Shown piece by piece: positions 49,383-61,723 of a stretch of 64,000 nt of DNA (the stretch's first letter is position 1; each line of letters opens with the position of its first letter). Below the pieces are notes generated by a model. That model was not told where the DNA came from. It saw only the letters and a list, made by a program, of their open reading frames with translations, and ran no database searches. The position numbers were made by a program, and so were the translations under genes. The DNA is from Paratinospora sagittata (taxonomy: Eukaryota; Streptophyta; Magnoliopsida; Ranunculales; Menispermaceae). The DNA lies in the NCBI GenBank assembly GCA_035771175.1, contig CM069594.1:15099670-15163669 (forward strand), read 5' to 3'.

Positions 49383-49626
49383 GATTTTTGTAAGTTAGAT
49401 TGAGCTTTCCAAAGAGTTTTTCAAGAGAAGAAAGTAATGATTCTTGCATTTGCCAAAACAAGCTTCGAATTGAATCAAAATTGCAATCTGTCTTGATGAG
49501 AACGTCATTGTTGAGCAAGTTCTTCATTTTATCCCTTTTGTGCTTAGATTTGCAGAGGGTATCCATTGTTTTAAACTGTAAGTATATGAAGTGGTCTCGG
49601 TGAGATAACACATCAAAAATGAACAC
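49168..49626 (-). other. Fused open frame created by the M42/M43 deletion (not called as a gene)
   Basis: The 373-bp deletion joins two minus-strand frames that are normally separate into 152 codons. The join is at 49382/49383. The upstream part is the recurring KSKHKRDKMKN-type frame and the downstream part the LLKMKRSRQQLYSES-type frame. It is a by-product of the deletion; nothing suggests that it is expressed. Confidence 0.45.
49380..49385. other. Deletion junction, ~373 bp lost between M42 and M43
   Basis: aacacgct of M42 is followed directly by gatttttg of M43. Parent sequences at the two breakpoints are aacacgctatcgg and aacacgcacgattttt, which share aacacgc. The product keeps one T that fits only the left parent and lacks the AC of the right parent, so the join sits just beyond the shared 7 bp. 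Confidence 0.9.
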
Positions 49627-50195
49627 AACACCTGTATTGCATCAAGAACACATCAAACAATAGCTTTCGAAGTCTACAAAGATCAAGCTCGAAGAACGAA
49701 GACATATCTCATGTCTAATGCATTAGTTTGATCTTTGGTGTGTAGGGTAACCTCTCGATCAAACTCAGCACTAAAACTCTGAAAATCGCAAAGTCTTCAA
49801 AATCACTTCGATATAGTATTTCATTTTGAAAAAATGTTTTCCGTAAGGTTTTTATCATAATTTCAATGAGTTTTGAATTATTTAAAAGTGTTTTGAGTCA
49901 ATGGAATGGTTCTTGAGTGTGAAAATATTAATTTTTAAAAAATAAGGCTATCCAGCAATTTGCCAAAATTCTCGAGAAGGCACTAGCGCACTATCAGTGT
50001 TGATAGCACGTTGATAGGGTTCTATAATAAGACATTTGTTTTTTCTGGAAAATTGTCTATAGGGCGCTATCCCCTTTGATGACTCGCTATAAAGCTGTTG
50101 CCTTGATCTTTTCATCTTCAGTAAAATGGGCAATAGCGCGCAATAGGCCTTGATAACACGCTATCGGAAAGTCTGAAAAACACGAGCTCTCGGGT
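49383..50195 (+). repeat. Monomer M43 (5' truncated, 813 bp)
   Basis: It begins at gatttttgtaag; about 340 bp of the normal 5' end are missing. It has gatgagaacg, tcggtgagat, aaaaatgaac, gtttttatcat, tttttaaaaaat, tatagggcgctatcc and catcttcag, and ends aacacgagctctcggg. Confidence 0.94.
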
Positions 50196-51348
50196 TTGGG
50201 TATATCGACCTGCTATCTGTCAATTGAGAACATGATACACAACCAAATAGCATTCTATCCACGTCTGAGACAAAAATCAAATATTTCTAACGAAAAAAAT
50301 GTGGGCACTTCTGCTTGCTCGATTTTTCTATTCCTTACTCAGTTTTGCCAGGTTATCTTAATTGAAATATGCTCAACTAACAACTAGATGATGCCCTTTG
50401 TCTCGCACGCCCAAAACAACTTTAGATTAAACAATGTTTTGAATTCAAATCATTTTGTACTCACTTGCTCTTTAACCTACAACTTCTATTTTTATAAAAC
50501 ACTCATTCTCTGATTTTCAAAAATACAACACGCACGATTTTTGTAAGTTAGATTGAGCTTTCCAAAGAGTTTTTCAAGAGAAGAAAGTAATGATTCTTGC
50601 ATTTGCCAAAACAAGCTTCGAATTGAATCAAAATTGCAATCTGTCTTGATGATAACGTCATTGTTGAGCAAGTTCTTCATTTTATCCCTTTTGTGCTTAG
50701 ATTTGCAGAGGGTATCCATTGTTTTAAACTGTAAGTATATGAAGTGGTCTCGGTAAGATAACACATCAAAAAAGAACACAACACCTGAATTGCATCAAGA
50801 ACACATCAAACAATAGCTTTCGAAGTCTACAAAGATCAAGCTCGAAGAACGAAGACATATCTCATGTCTAATGCATTAGTTTGATCTTTGGTGTGTAGGG
50901 TAACCTCTCGATCAAACTCAGCACTAAAACTCTGAAAATCGCAAAGTCTTCAAAATCATTTCGATATAGTATTTCATTTTGAAAAAATGTTTTCCGTAAG
51001 GTTTTAATCATAATTTCAATGAGTTTTGAATTATTTAAAAGTGTTTTGAGTCAATGGAATGGTTCTTGAGTGTGAAAATATTAATTTTTAAAAAATAAGG
51101 CTATCCAGCAATTTGCCAAAATTCTCGAGAAGGCACTAGCGCACTATCAGTGTTGATAGCACGTTGATAGGGTTCTATAATAAGACATTTGTTTTTTCTG
51201 GAAAATTGTCTATAGCGCGCTATCCCCTTTGATGACTCGCTATAAAGCTGTTGCCTTGATCTTTTCATCTTCAGTAAAATGGGCAATAGCGCGCAATAGG
51301 CCTTGATAACACGCTATCGGAAAGTCTGAAAAACTCGAGCTCTCGGGT
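50196..51348 (+). repeat. Monomer M44 (1,153 bp)
   Basis: It has taacgaaaaaaatg, aacaactagatgatgcc, aacctacaac, acacctgaattgc and aatcatttcg. Private: tcaattgagaac and gcattctatcc. Its 3' third matches M46 and M48. Confidence 0.93.
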
Positions 51349-52500
51349 TTGGGTATATCGACCTGCTATCTGTCAATACGGAACATGATACACAACCAAA
51401 TAGCACTCTATCCACGTCTGAGACAAAAATCAGATATTTCTAACGAAAAAAATGTGGGCACTTCTGCTTGCTCGATTTTTCTATTCCTTACTCAGTTTTG
51501 CCAGGTTATCTTAATTGAAATATGCTCAACTAACAACTAGATGATGCCCTTTGTCTCGCACGCCCGAAACAACTTTAGATTAAACAATGTTTTGAATTCA
51601 AATCATTTTGTACTCACTTGCTCTTTAACCTACAACTTCTATCTTTATAAAACACTCATTCTCTGATTTTCAAAAATACAACACGCACGATTTTTGTAAG
51701 TTAGATTGAGCTTTCCAAAGAGTTTTTCAAGAGAAGAAAGTAATGATTCTTGCATTTGCCAAAACAAGCTTCGAATTGAATCAAAATTGCAATCTGTCTT
51801 GATGATAACGTAATTGTTGAGAAAGTTCTTCATTTTATCCCTTTTGTGCTTAGATTTGCAGAGGGTATCCATTGTTTTAAACTGTAAGTATATGAAGTGG
51901 TCTCGGTAAGATAACACATCAAAAAAGAACACAACACCTGTATCGCATCAAGAACACATCAAACAATAGCTTTCGAAGTCTACAAAGATCAAGCTCGAAG
52001 AACGAAGACATATCTCATGTCTAATGCATTAGTTTGATCTTTGGTGTGTAGGGTAACCTCTCGATCAAACTCAGCACTAAAACTCTGAAAATCGCAAAGT
52101 CTTCAAAATCACTTCGATATAGTATTTCATTTTGAAAAAATGTTTTCCGTAAGGTTTTAATCATAATTTCAATGAGTTTTGAATTATTTAAAAGTGTTTT
52201 GAGTCAATGGAATGGTTCTTGAGTGTCAAAATATTAATTTTTAAAAAATAAGGCTATCCAGCAATTTGCCAAAATTCTCGAGAAGGCACTAGCGCACTAT
52301 CAGTGTTGATAGTACGTTGATAGGGTTCTATAATAAGACATTTGTTTTTTTGGAAAATTGTCTATAGGGCGCTATCCCCTTTGATGACTCGCTATAAAGC
52401 TGTTGCCTTGATCTTTTCATCTTCAGTAAAATGGGCAATAGCGCGCAATAGGCCTTGATAACACGCTATCGGAAAGTCTGAAACACTCGAGCTCTCGGGT
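51349..52500 (+). repeat. Monomer M45 (1,152 bp, dimer position a)
   Basis: It has caatacggaac, cgcccgaaac, tatctttataa, gtaattgttgagaaag, gtatcgcatc, gatagtacgtt, ttttttggaaaa, tatagggcgctatcc and gaaacactcgag. M47 has all of these. Confidence 0.95.
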
Positions 52501-53653
52501 TTGGGTATATCGACCTGCTATCTGTCAATAGAGAACATGATACACAACCAAATAGCACTCTTTCGACGTCTGAGACAAAAATCAAATATTTCTAACGAAA
52601 AAAATGTGGGCACTTCTGCTTGCTCGATTTTTCTATTCCTTACTCAGTTTTGCCATGTTATCTTAATTGAAATATGCTCAACTAACAACTAGATGATGCC
52701 CTTTGTCTCGCACGCCCGAAACAACTTTAGATTAAACAATGTTTTGAATTCAAGTCTTTTTTTACTCACTTGCTCTTTAACATGCAACTTCTATTTTTAT
52801 AAAACACTCATTCTCTGATTTTCAAAAATACAACACGCACGATTTTTGTAAGTTAGATTGAGCTTTCCAAAGAGTTTTTCAAGAGAAGAAAGTAATGATT
52901 CTTGCATTTGCCAAAACAAGCTTCGAATTGAATCAAAATTGCAATCTGTCTTGATGATAACGTCATTGTTCAGCAAGTTCTTCATTTTATCCCTTTTGTG
53001 CTTAGATTTGCAGAGGGTATCCATTGTTTTAAACTGTAAGTATATGAAGTGGTCTCGGTAAGATAACACATCAAAAAAGAACACAACACCTGAATTGCAT
53101 CAAGAACACATCAAACAATAGCTTTCGAAGTCTACAAAGATCAAGCTCGAAGAACGAAGACATATCTCATGTCTAATGCATTAGTTTGATCTTTGGTGTG
53201 TAGGGTAACCTCTCGATCAAACTCAGCACTAAAACTCTGAAAATCGCAAAGTCTTCAAAATCATTTCGATATAGTATTTCATTTTGAAAAAATGTTTTCC
53301 GTAAGGTTTTAATCATAATTTCAATGAGTTTTGAATTATTTAAAAGTGTTTTGAGTCAATGGAATGGTTCTTGAGTGTGAAAATATTAATTTTTAAAAAA
53401 TAAGGCTATCCAGCAATTTGCCAAAATTCTCGAGAAGGCACTAGCGCACTATCAGTGTTGATAGCACGTTGATAGGGTTCTATAATAAGACATTTGTTTT
53501 TTCTGGAAAATTGTCTATAGCGCGCTATCCCCTTTGATGACTCGCTATAAAGCTGTTGCCTTGATCTTTTCATCTTCAGTAAAATGGGCAATAGCGCGCA
53601 ATAGGCCTTGATAACACGCTATCGGAAAGTCTGAAAAACTCGAGCTCTCGGGT
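52501..53653 (+). repeat. Monomer M46 (1,153 bp, dimer position b)
   Basis: It has ctctttcgacgtc, caaatatttc, tttgccatgttatc, tcaagtcttttttt, acacctgaattgc, aatcatttcg and tgtgaaaatatt. M48 has all of these; M50 has those in its 5' third. Confidence 0.95.
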
Positions 53654-54805
53654 TTGGGTATATCGACCTGCTATCTGTCAATACGGAACATGATACACAA
53701 CCAAATAGCACTCTATCCACGTCTGAGACAAAAATCAGATATTTCTAACGAAAAAAATGTGGGCACTTCTGCTTGCTCGATTTTTCTATTCCTTACTCAG
53801 TTTTGCCAGGTTATCTTAATTGAAATATGCTCAACTAACAACTAGATGATGCCCTTTGTCTCGCACGCCCGAAACAACTTTAGATTAAACAATGTTTTGA
53901 ATTCAAATCATTTTGTACTCACTTGCTCTTTAACCTACAACTTCTATCTTTATAAAACACTCATTCTCTGATTTTCAAAAATACAACACGCACGATTTTT
54001 GTAAGTTAGATTGAGCTTTCCAAAGAGTTTTTCAAGAGAAGAAAGTAATGATTCTTGCATTTGCCAAAACAAGCTTCGAATTGAATCAAAATTGCAATCT
54101 GTCTTGATGATAACGTAATTGTTGAGAAAGTTCTTCATTTTATCCCTTTTGTGCTTAGATTTGCAGAGGGTATCCATTGTTTTAAACTGTAAGTATATGA
54201 AGTGGTCTCGGTAAGATAACACATCAAAAAAGAACACAACACCTGTATCGCATCAAGAACACATCAAACAATAGCTTTCGAAGTCTACAAAGATCAAGCT
54301 CGAAGAACGAAGACATATCTCATGTCTAATGCATTAGTTTGATCTTTGGTGTGTAGGGTAACCTCTCGATCAAACTCAGCACTAAAACTCTGAAAATCGC
54401 AAAGTCTTCAAAATCACTTCGATATAGTATTTCATTTTGAAAAAATGTTTTCCGTAAGGTTTTAATCATAATTTCAATGAGTTTTGAATTATTTAAAAGT
54501 GTTTTGAGTCAATGGAATGGTTCTTGAGTGTCAAAATATTAATTTTTAAAAAATAAGGCTATCCAGCAATTTGCCAAAATTCTCGAGAAGGCACTAGCGC
54601 ACTATCAGTGTTGATAGTACGTTGATAGGGTTCTATAATAAGACATTTGTTTTTTTGGAAAATTGTCTATAGGGCGCTATCCCCTTTGATGACTCGCTAT
54701 AAAGCTGTTGCCTTGATCTTTTCATCTTCAGTAAAATGGGCAATAGCGCGCAATAGGCCTTGATAACACGCTATCGGAAAGTCTGAAACACTCGAGCTCT
54801 CGGGT
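53654..54805 (+). repeat. Monomer M47 (1,152 bp, dimer position a)
   Basis: I found no difference from M45 when reading the two side by side, including the rare caatacggaac and gtaattgttgagaaag. Confidence 0.95.
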
Positions 54806-55958
54806 TTGGGTATATCGACCTGCTATCTGTCAATAGAGAACATGATACACAACCAAATAGCACTCTTTCGACGTCTGAGACAAAAATCAAATATTTCTAA
54901 CGAAAAAAATGTGGGCACTTCTGCTTGCTCGATTTTTCTATTCCTTACTCAGTTTTGCCATGTTATCTTAATTGAAATATGCTCAACTAACAACTAGATG
55001 ATGCCCTTTGTCTCGCACGCCCGAAACAACTTTAGATTAAACAATGTTTTGAATTCAAGTCTTTTTTTACTCACTTGCTCTTTAACATGCAACTTCTATT
55101 TTTATAAAACACTCATTCTCTGATTTTCAAAAATACAACACGCACGATTTTTGTAAGTTAGATTGAGCTTTCCAAAGAGTTTTTCAAGAGAAGAAAGTAA
55201 TGATTCTTGCATTTGCCAAAACAAGCTTCGAATTGAATCAAAATTGCAATCTGTCTTGATGATAACGTCATTGTTCAGCAAGTTCTTCATTTTATCCCTT
55301 TTGTGCTTAGATTTGCAGAGGGTATCCATTGTTTTAAACTGTAAGTATATGAAGTGGTCTCGGTAAGATAACACATCAAAAAAGAACACAACACCTGAAT
55401 TGCATCAAGAACACATCAAACAATAGCTTTCGAAGTCTACAAAGATCAAGCTCGAAGAACGAAGACATATCTCATGTCTAATGCATTAGTTTGATCTTTG
55501 GTGTGTAGGGTAACCTCTCGATCAAACTCAGCACTAAAACTCTGAAAATCGCAAAGTCTTCAAAATCATTTCGATATAGTATTTCATTTTGAAAAAATGT
55601 TTTCCGTAAGGTTTTAATCATAATTTCAATGAGTTTTGAATTATTTAAAAGTGTTTTGAGTCAATGGAATGGTTCTTGAGTGTGAAAATATTAATTTTTA
55701 AAAAATAAGGCTATCCAGCAATTTGCCAAAATTCTCGAGAAGGCACTAGCGCACTATCAGTGTTGATAGCACGTTGATAGGGTTCTATAATAAGACATTT
55801 GTTTTTTCTGGAAAATTGTCTATAGCGCGCTATCCCCTTTGATGACTCGCTATAAAGCTGTTGCCTTGATCTTTTCATCTTCAGTAAAATGGGCAATAGC
55901 GCGCAATAGGCCTTGATAACACGCTATCGGAAAGTCTGAAAAACTCGAGCTCTCGGGT
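54806..55958 (+). repeat. Monomer M48 (1,153 bp, dimer position b)
   Basis: I found no difference from M46 when reading the two side by side. Confidence 0.95.
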
Positions 55959-57110
55959 TTGGGTATATCGACCTGCTATCTGTCAATAGAGAACATGATA
56001 CACAACCAAATAGCACTCTATCCACGTCTGAGACAAAAATCAGATATTTCTAACGAAAAAAATGTGGGCACTTCTGCTTGCTCGATTTTTCTATTCCTTA
56101 CTCAGTTTTGCCAGGTTATCTTAATTGAAATATGCTCAACTAACAACTAGATGATGCCCTTTGTCTCGCACGCCCGAAACAACTTTAGATTAAACAATGT
56201 TTTGAATTCAAATCATTTTGTACTCACTTGCTCTTTAACCTACAACTTCTATCTTTATAAAACACTCATTCTCTGATTTTCAAAAATACAACACGCACGA
56301 TTTTTGTAAGTTAGATTGAGCTTTCCAAAGAGTTTTTCAAGAGAAGAAAGTAATGATTCTTGCATTTGCCAAAAGAAGCTTCAAATTGAATCAAAATTGC
56401 AATCTGTCTTGATGATAACGTAATTGTTGAGAAAGTTCTTCATTTTATCCCTTTTGTGCTTAGATTTGCAGAGGGTATCCATTGTTTTAAACTGTAAGTA
56501 TATGAAGTGGTCTCGGTAAGATAACACATCAAAAAAGAACACAACACCTGTATCGCATCAAGAACACATCAAACAATAGCTTTCGAAGTCTACAAAGATC
56601 AAGCTCGAAGAACGAAGACATATCTCATGTCTAATGCATTAGTTTGATCTTTGGTGTGTAGGGTAACCTCTCGATCAAACTCAGCACTAAAACTCTGAAA
56701 ATCGCAAAGTCTTCAAAATCACTTCGATATAGTATTTCATTTTGAAAAAATGTTTTCCGTAAGGTTTTAATCATAATTTCAATGAGTTTTGAATTATTTA
56801 AAAGTGTTATGAGTCAATGGAATGGTTCTTGAGTGTCAAAATATTAATTTTTAAAAAATAAGGCTATCCAGCAATTTGCCAAAATTCTCGAGAAGGCACT
56901 AGCGCACTATCAGTGTTGATAGTACGTTGATAGGGTTCTATAATAAGACATTTGTTTTTTTGGAAAATTGTCTATAGGGCGCTATCCCCTTTGATGACTC
57001 GCTATAAAGCTGTTGCCTTGATCTTTTCATCTTCAGTAAAATGGGCAATAGCGCGCAATAGGCCTTGATAACACGCTATCGGAAAGTCTGAAACACTCGA
57101 GCTCTCGGGT
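55959..57110 (+). repeat. Monomer M49 (1,152 bp, dimer position a)
   Basis: Like M45 and M47 but with the usual caatagagaac, plus aaaagaagcttcaaattg and gtgttatgag as private changes. The ATG-started antisense frame still appears open, but I did not trace it fully here. Confidence 0.94.
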
Positions 57111-58263
57111 TTGGGTATATCGACCTGCTATCTGTCAATAGAGAACATGATACACAACCAAATAGCACTCTTTCGACGTCTGAGACAAAAATCAAATATT
57201 TCTAACGAAAAAAATGTGGGCACTTCTGCTTGCTCGATTTTTCTATTCCTTACTCAGTTTTGCCATGTTATCTTAATTGAAATATGCTCAACTAACAACT
57301 AGATGATGCCCTTTGTCTCGCACGCCCGAAACAACTTTAGATTAAACAATGTTTTGAATTCAAGTCTTTTTTTACTCACTTGCTCTTTAACATGCAATTT
57401 CTATTTTTATAAAACACTCATTCTCTGATTTTCAAAAATACAACACGCACGATTTTTGTAAGTTAGATTGAGCTTTCCAAAGAGTTTTTCAAGAGAAGAA
57501 AGTAATGATTCTTGCATTTGCCAAAACAAGCTTCGAATTGAATCAAAATTGCAATCTGTCTTGATGATAACGTCATTGTTCAGCATGTTCTTCATTTTAT
57601 CCCTTTTGTGCTTAGATTTGCAGAGGGTATCCATTGTTTTAAACTGTAAGTATATGAAGTGGTCTCGGTAAGATAACACATCAAAAAAGAACACAACACC
57701 TGTATTGCATCAAGAACACATCAAACAATAGCTTTCGAAGTCTACAAAGATCAAGCTCGAAGAACGAAGACATATCTCATGTCTAATGCATTAGTTTGAT
57801 CTCTCGTGTGTAGGGTAACCTCTCGATCAAACTCAACACTAAAACTCTGAAAATTGCAAAGTCTTCAAAATCACTTCGATATAGTATTTCATTTTGAAAA
57901 AATGTTTTCCGTAAGGTTTTAATCATAATTTCAATGAGTTTTGAATTATTTAAAAGTGTTTTGAGTCAATGGAATGGTTCTTGAGTGTCAAAATATTAAT
58001 TTTTCAAAAATAAGGCTATCCAGCAATTTGCCAAAATTCTCGAGAAGGCACTAGCGCACTATCAGTGTTGATAGCACGTTGATAGGGTTCTATAATAAGA
58101 CATTTGTTTTTTCTGGAAAATTGTCTATAGCGCGCTATCCCCTTTGATGACTCGCTATAAAGTTGTTGCCTTAATCTTTTCATTTTTAGTAAAATGGGCA
58201 ATAGCGCGCTTTAGGCCTTGATAACACGCTATCGGAAAGTCTGAATAACTCGAGCTCTCGGGT
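57111..58263 (+). repeat. Monomer M50 (1,153 bp, exit from the dimer)
   Basis: The 5' third equals M46/M48 (ctctttcgacgtc, tcaagtcttttttt). It then departs: catgcaatttc, cagcatgttc, acacctgtattgc, gatctctcgtg, ctcaacac, agttgttgccttaatc, gcgcgctttagg and gaataactcgag. Confidence 0.93.
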
Positions 58264-59416
58264 TTGTGTATATCGACCTGCTATCTGTCAATAGAGAACA
58301 TGATACACAACCAAATAGCACTCTATCCACGTCAGAGACAAAAATCAGATATTTCTAACGAAAAAAATGTGGGCACTTCTGCTTGCTCGATTTTTCTATT
58401 CCTTACTCAGTTTTGCCAGGTTATCTTAATTGAAATATGCTCAACTAACAACTAGATGATGCGCTATGTCTCGCACGCCCAAAACAACTTTAGATTAAAC
58501 TATGTTTTGAATTCAAGTCATTTTGTACTCACTTGCTCTTTAACATGCAACTTCTATTTTTATAAAACACTCATTCTCTGATTTTCTAAAATACAACACG
58601 CACGATTTTTGTAAGTTAGATTGAGCTTTCCAAAGAGTTTTTCAAGAGAAGAAAGTAATGATTCTTGCATTTGCCAAAACAAGCTTCGAAATGAATCAAA
58701 ATTGCAATCTGTCTTGATGACAACGTCATTGTTGAGCAAGTTCTTCATTTTATCCCTTTTGTGCTTAGATTTGCAGAGGGTATCCATTGTTTTAAACTGT
58801 AAGTATATGAAGTGGTCTCGGTAAGATAACACATCAAAAATGAACACAACACCTGTATTGCATCAAGAACACATCAAACAATAGCTTTCGAAGTCTACAA
58901 AGATCATGCTCGAAGAACGAAGACGTATCTCACGTCTAATGCATTAGTTTGATCTTTGGTGTGTAGGGTAACCTCTCGATCAAACTCAGCACTAAAACTC
59001 TGAAAATTGCAAGGTCTTCAAAATCACTTCGATATAGTATTTCATTTTGAAAAAATGTTTTCCGTAAGGTTTTAATCATAATTTCAATGAGTTTTGAATT
59101 ATTTAAAAGTGTTTTGAATCAATGGAATGGTTCTTGAGTGTCAAAATATTAATTTTTCAAAAATAAGGCTATCCAGCAATTTGCCAAAATTCTCGAGAAG
59201 GCACTAGCGCACTATCAGTGTTGATAGCACGTTGATAGGGTTCTATAATAAGTCATTTGTTTTTTCTGGAAAATTGTCTATAGCGCGCTATCCCATTTGA
59301 TGACTCGCTATAAAGTTGTTGCCTTGATCCTTTCATTTTTAGTAAAATGGGCAATAGCGCGCTATAGGCCTTGATAACACGCTTTCGGAAAGTCTAAAAA
59401 ACCCGAGCTCTCGGGT
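58264..59416 (+). repeat. Monomer M51 (1,153 bp, terminal dimer position a)
   Basis: It has cgaaatgaatc, gatgacaacg, aaaaatgaac, gcaaggtctt, aataagtcatttg, ttgatcctttc and cgctttcgg. Private: cgtcagagac, gatgcgctatgtc, gatcatgctcg, gacgtatctcacg. It ends in the perfect hairpin at 59399-59418. Confidence 0.93.
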
Positions 59417-59418
59417 TT
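59399..59418. repeat. Perfect hairpin at M51/M52 junction
   Basis: Inverted repeat with 9-bp arms AAACCCGAG and CTCGGGTTT and a 2-base centre CT. In most subfamily II units the left arm is AAACTCGAG, leaving one T opposite G. Confidence 0.85.
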
Positions 59419-60568
59419 GTGTATATCGACCTGCTATCTGTCAATAGACAACATGATACACAACCAAATAGCACTCTATCCACGTCTGAGACAAAAATCA
59501 GATATTTCTAACGAGAAAAATGTGGGCACTTCTGCTTGCTCGATTTTTCTATTCCTTACACAGTTTTGCCAGGTTATCTTAATTGAAATATGCTCTACTA
59601 ACACCTAGATGATTCCCTTTGTCTCGCACGCCCAAAACAACTTTAGATTAAACAATGTTTTGAATTCAAATCATTTTGTACTCACTTGCTCTTTAACCTG
59701 CAACTTCTATTTTTATAAAACACTCATTCTCTGATTTTAAAAAATACAACACGCACGATTTTTGAAGTTAGATTGAGCTTTCCAAAGAGTTTTTCAAGAG
59801 AAGAAAGTAATGATTCTTGCATTTGCCAAAACAAGCTTCGAATTGAATCAAAATTGCAATCTATCTTGATGAGAACGTCATTGTTGAGCAAGTTCTTCAT
59901 TTTATCCCTTTTGTGCTTAGATTTGCAGAGGGTATCCATTGTTTTAAACTGTAAGTATATGAAGTGGTCTCGGTAAGATAACACATCAAAAAAGAACACA
60001 ACACCTGTATTGCATCAAGAACACATCAAACAATAGCTTTCGAAGTCTACAAAGATCAAGCTCGAAGAACGAAGACATATCTCACGTCTAATGCATTAGT
60101 TTGATCTTTGGTGTGTAGGGTAACCTCTTGATCAAACTCAGCACTAAAACTCTGAAAATTGCAAAGTTTTCAAAATCACTTCGATATAGTATTTCATTTT
60201 GAAAAAATGTTTTCCGTAAGGTTTTAATCATAATTTCAATGAGTTTTGAATTATTTAAAAGTGTTTTGAGTCAATGGAATGGTTCTTGAGTGTCAAAATA
60301 TTAATTTTTCAAAAATAAGGCTATCCAGCAATTTGCCAAAATTCTCGAGAAGGCACTAGCGCACTATCAGTGTTGATACCACGTTGATAGGGTTCTATAA
60401 TAAGTCATTTGTTTTTTCTGGAAAATTGTCTATAGCGCGCTATCCCCTTTGATGACTCGCTATAAAGCTGTTGCCTTGATCCTTTCATTTTTAGTAAAAT
60501 GGGCAATAACGCGCTATAGGCCTTGATAACAGGCTTTCGGAAAGTCTGAAAAACCCGAGCTCTCGGGT
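59417..60568 (+). repeat. Monomer M52 (1,152 bp, terminal dimer position b)
   Basis: It has atttttgaagtt (one base short), gatgagaacg and aataagtcatttg. Private: atagacaacatg, ctatcttgatg, ctcttgatc, aagttttcaa, gataccacg, aataacgcgctatagg and caggctttcgg. Confidence 0.93.
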
Positions 60569-60570
60569 TT
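60551..60570. repeat. Perfect hairpin at M52/M53 junction
   Basis: Same 9-bp arms and CT centre as at 59399. A 2-base centre is too tight for an unopened loop, so in a real fold one or two inner pairs would open. Confidence 0.85.
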
Positions 60571-61721
60571 GTGTATATCGACCTGCTATCTGTCAATAGA
60601 GAACATGATACACAACCAAATAGCACTCTATCCACGTCTGAGACAAAAATCAGATATTTCTAACGAGAAAAATGTGGGCACTTCTGCTTGCTCGATTTTT
60701 CTATTCCTTACACAGTTTTGCCAGGTTATCTTAATTCAAATATGCTCAACTAACACCTAGATGATGCCCTTTGTCTCGCACGCCCAAAACAACTTTAGAT
60801 TAAACAATGTTTTGAATTCAAATCATTTTGTACTCACTTGCTCTTTAACCTGCAACTTCTATTTTTAGAAAACACTCATTCTCTGATTTTAAAAAATACA
60901 ACACGCACGATTTTTGTAAGTTAGATTGAGCTTTCCAAAGAGTTTTTCAAGAAAAGAAAGTAATGATTCTTGCATTTGCCAAAACAAGCTTCGAAATGAA
61001 TCAAAATTGCAATCTGTCTTGATGACAACGTCATTGTTGAGCAAGTTCTTCATTTTATCCCTTTTGTGCTTAGATTTGCAGAGGGTATCCATTGTTTTAA
61101 ACTGTAAGTATATGAAGTGGTCTCGGTAAGATAACACATCAAAAATGAACACAACACCTGTATTGCATCAAGAACACATCAAACAATAGCTTTCGAAGTC
61201 TACAAAGATCAAGCTCGAAGAACGAAGACATATCTCACATCTAATGCATTAGTTTGATCTTTGGTGTGTAGGGTAACCTCTCGATCAAACTCAGCACTAA
61301 AACTCTGAAAATTGCAAGGTCTTCAAAATCACTTCGATATAGTATTTCATTTTGAAAAAATGTTTTCCGTAAGGTTTTAATCATAATTTCAATGAGTTTT
61401 GAATTATTTAAAAGTGTTTTGAGTCAATGGAATGGTTCTTGAGTGTCAAAATATTAATTTTTCAAAAATAAGGCTATCCAGCAATTTGCCAAAATTCTCG
61501 AGAAGGCACTAGCGCACTATCAGTGTTGATAGCACGTTGATAGGGTTCTATAATAAGTCATTTGTTTTTTCTGGAAAATTGTCTATAGCGCGCTATCCCC
61601 TTTGATGACTCGCTATAAAGCTGTTGCCTTGATCCTTTCACTTTTAGTAAAATGGGCAATAGCGCGCTATAGGCCTTGATAACACGCTTTCGGAAAGTCT
61701 GAAAAACCCGAGCTCTCGGGT
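60569..61721 (+). repeat. Monomer M53 (1,153 bp, terminal dimer position a)
   Basis: Counterpart of M51 at 2,305 bp: cgaaatgaatc, gatgacaacg, aaaaatgaac, gcaaggtctt. Also tttttagaaaac, gattttaaaaaat, aagaaaagaaag and cacatctaatg. Confidence 0.93.
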
Positions 61722-61723
61722 TT
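61704..61723. repeat. Perfect hairpin at M53/M54 junction
   Basis: Third copy of the perfect form. The next junction (M54/M55) reverts to AAACTCGAG in the left arm. Confidence 0.85.

Larger units (their letters stand above)
50787..57701 (+). repeat. Dimer higher-order repeat (2,305 bp), about three copies
   Basis: Marked by gaattgcatc at 50787, 53092 and 55397, exactly 2,305 bp apart. Position a units are M45, M47, M49; position b units are M46, M48 and the 5' third of M50. M45+M46 and M47+M48 look identical on reading. The third copy has a handful of changes and decays in M50 from about 57.4 kb. Confidence 0.92.
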
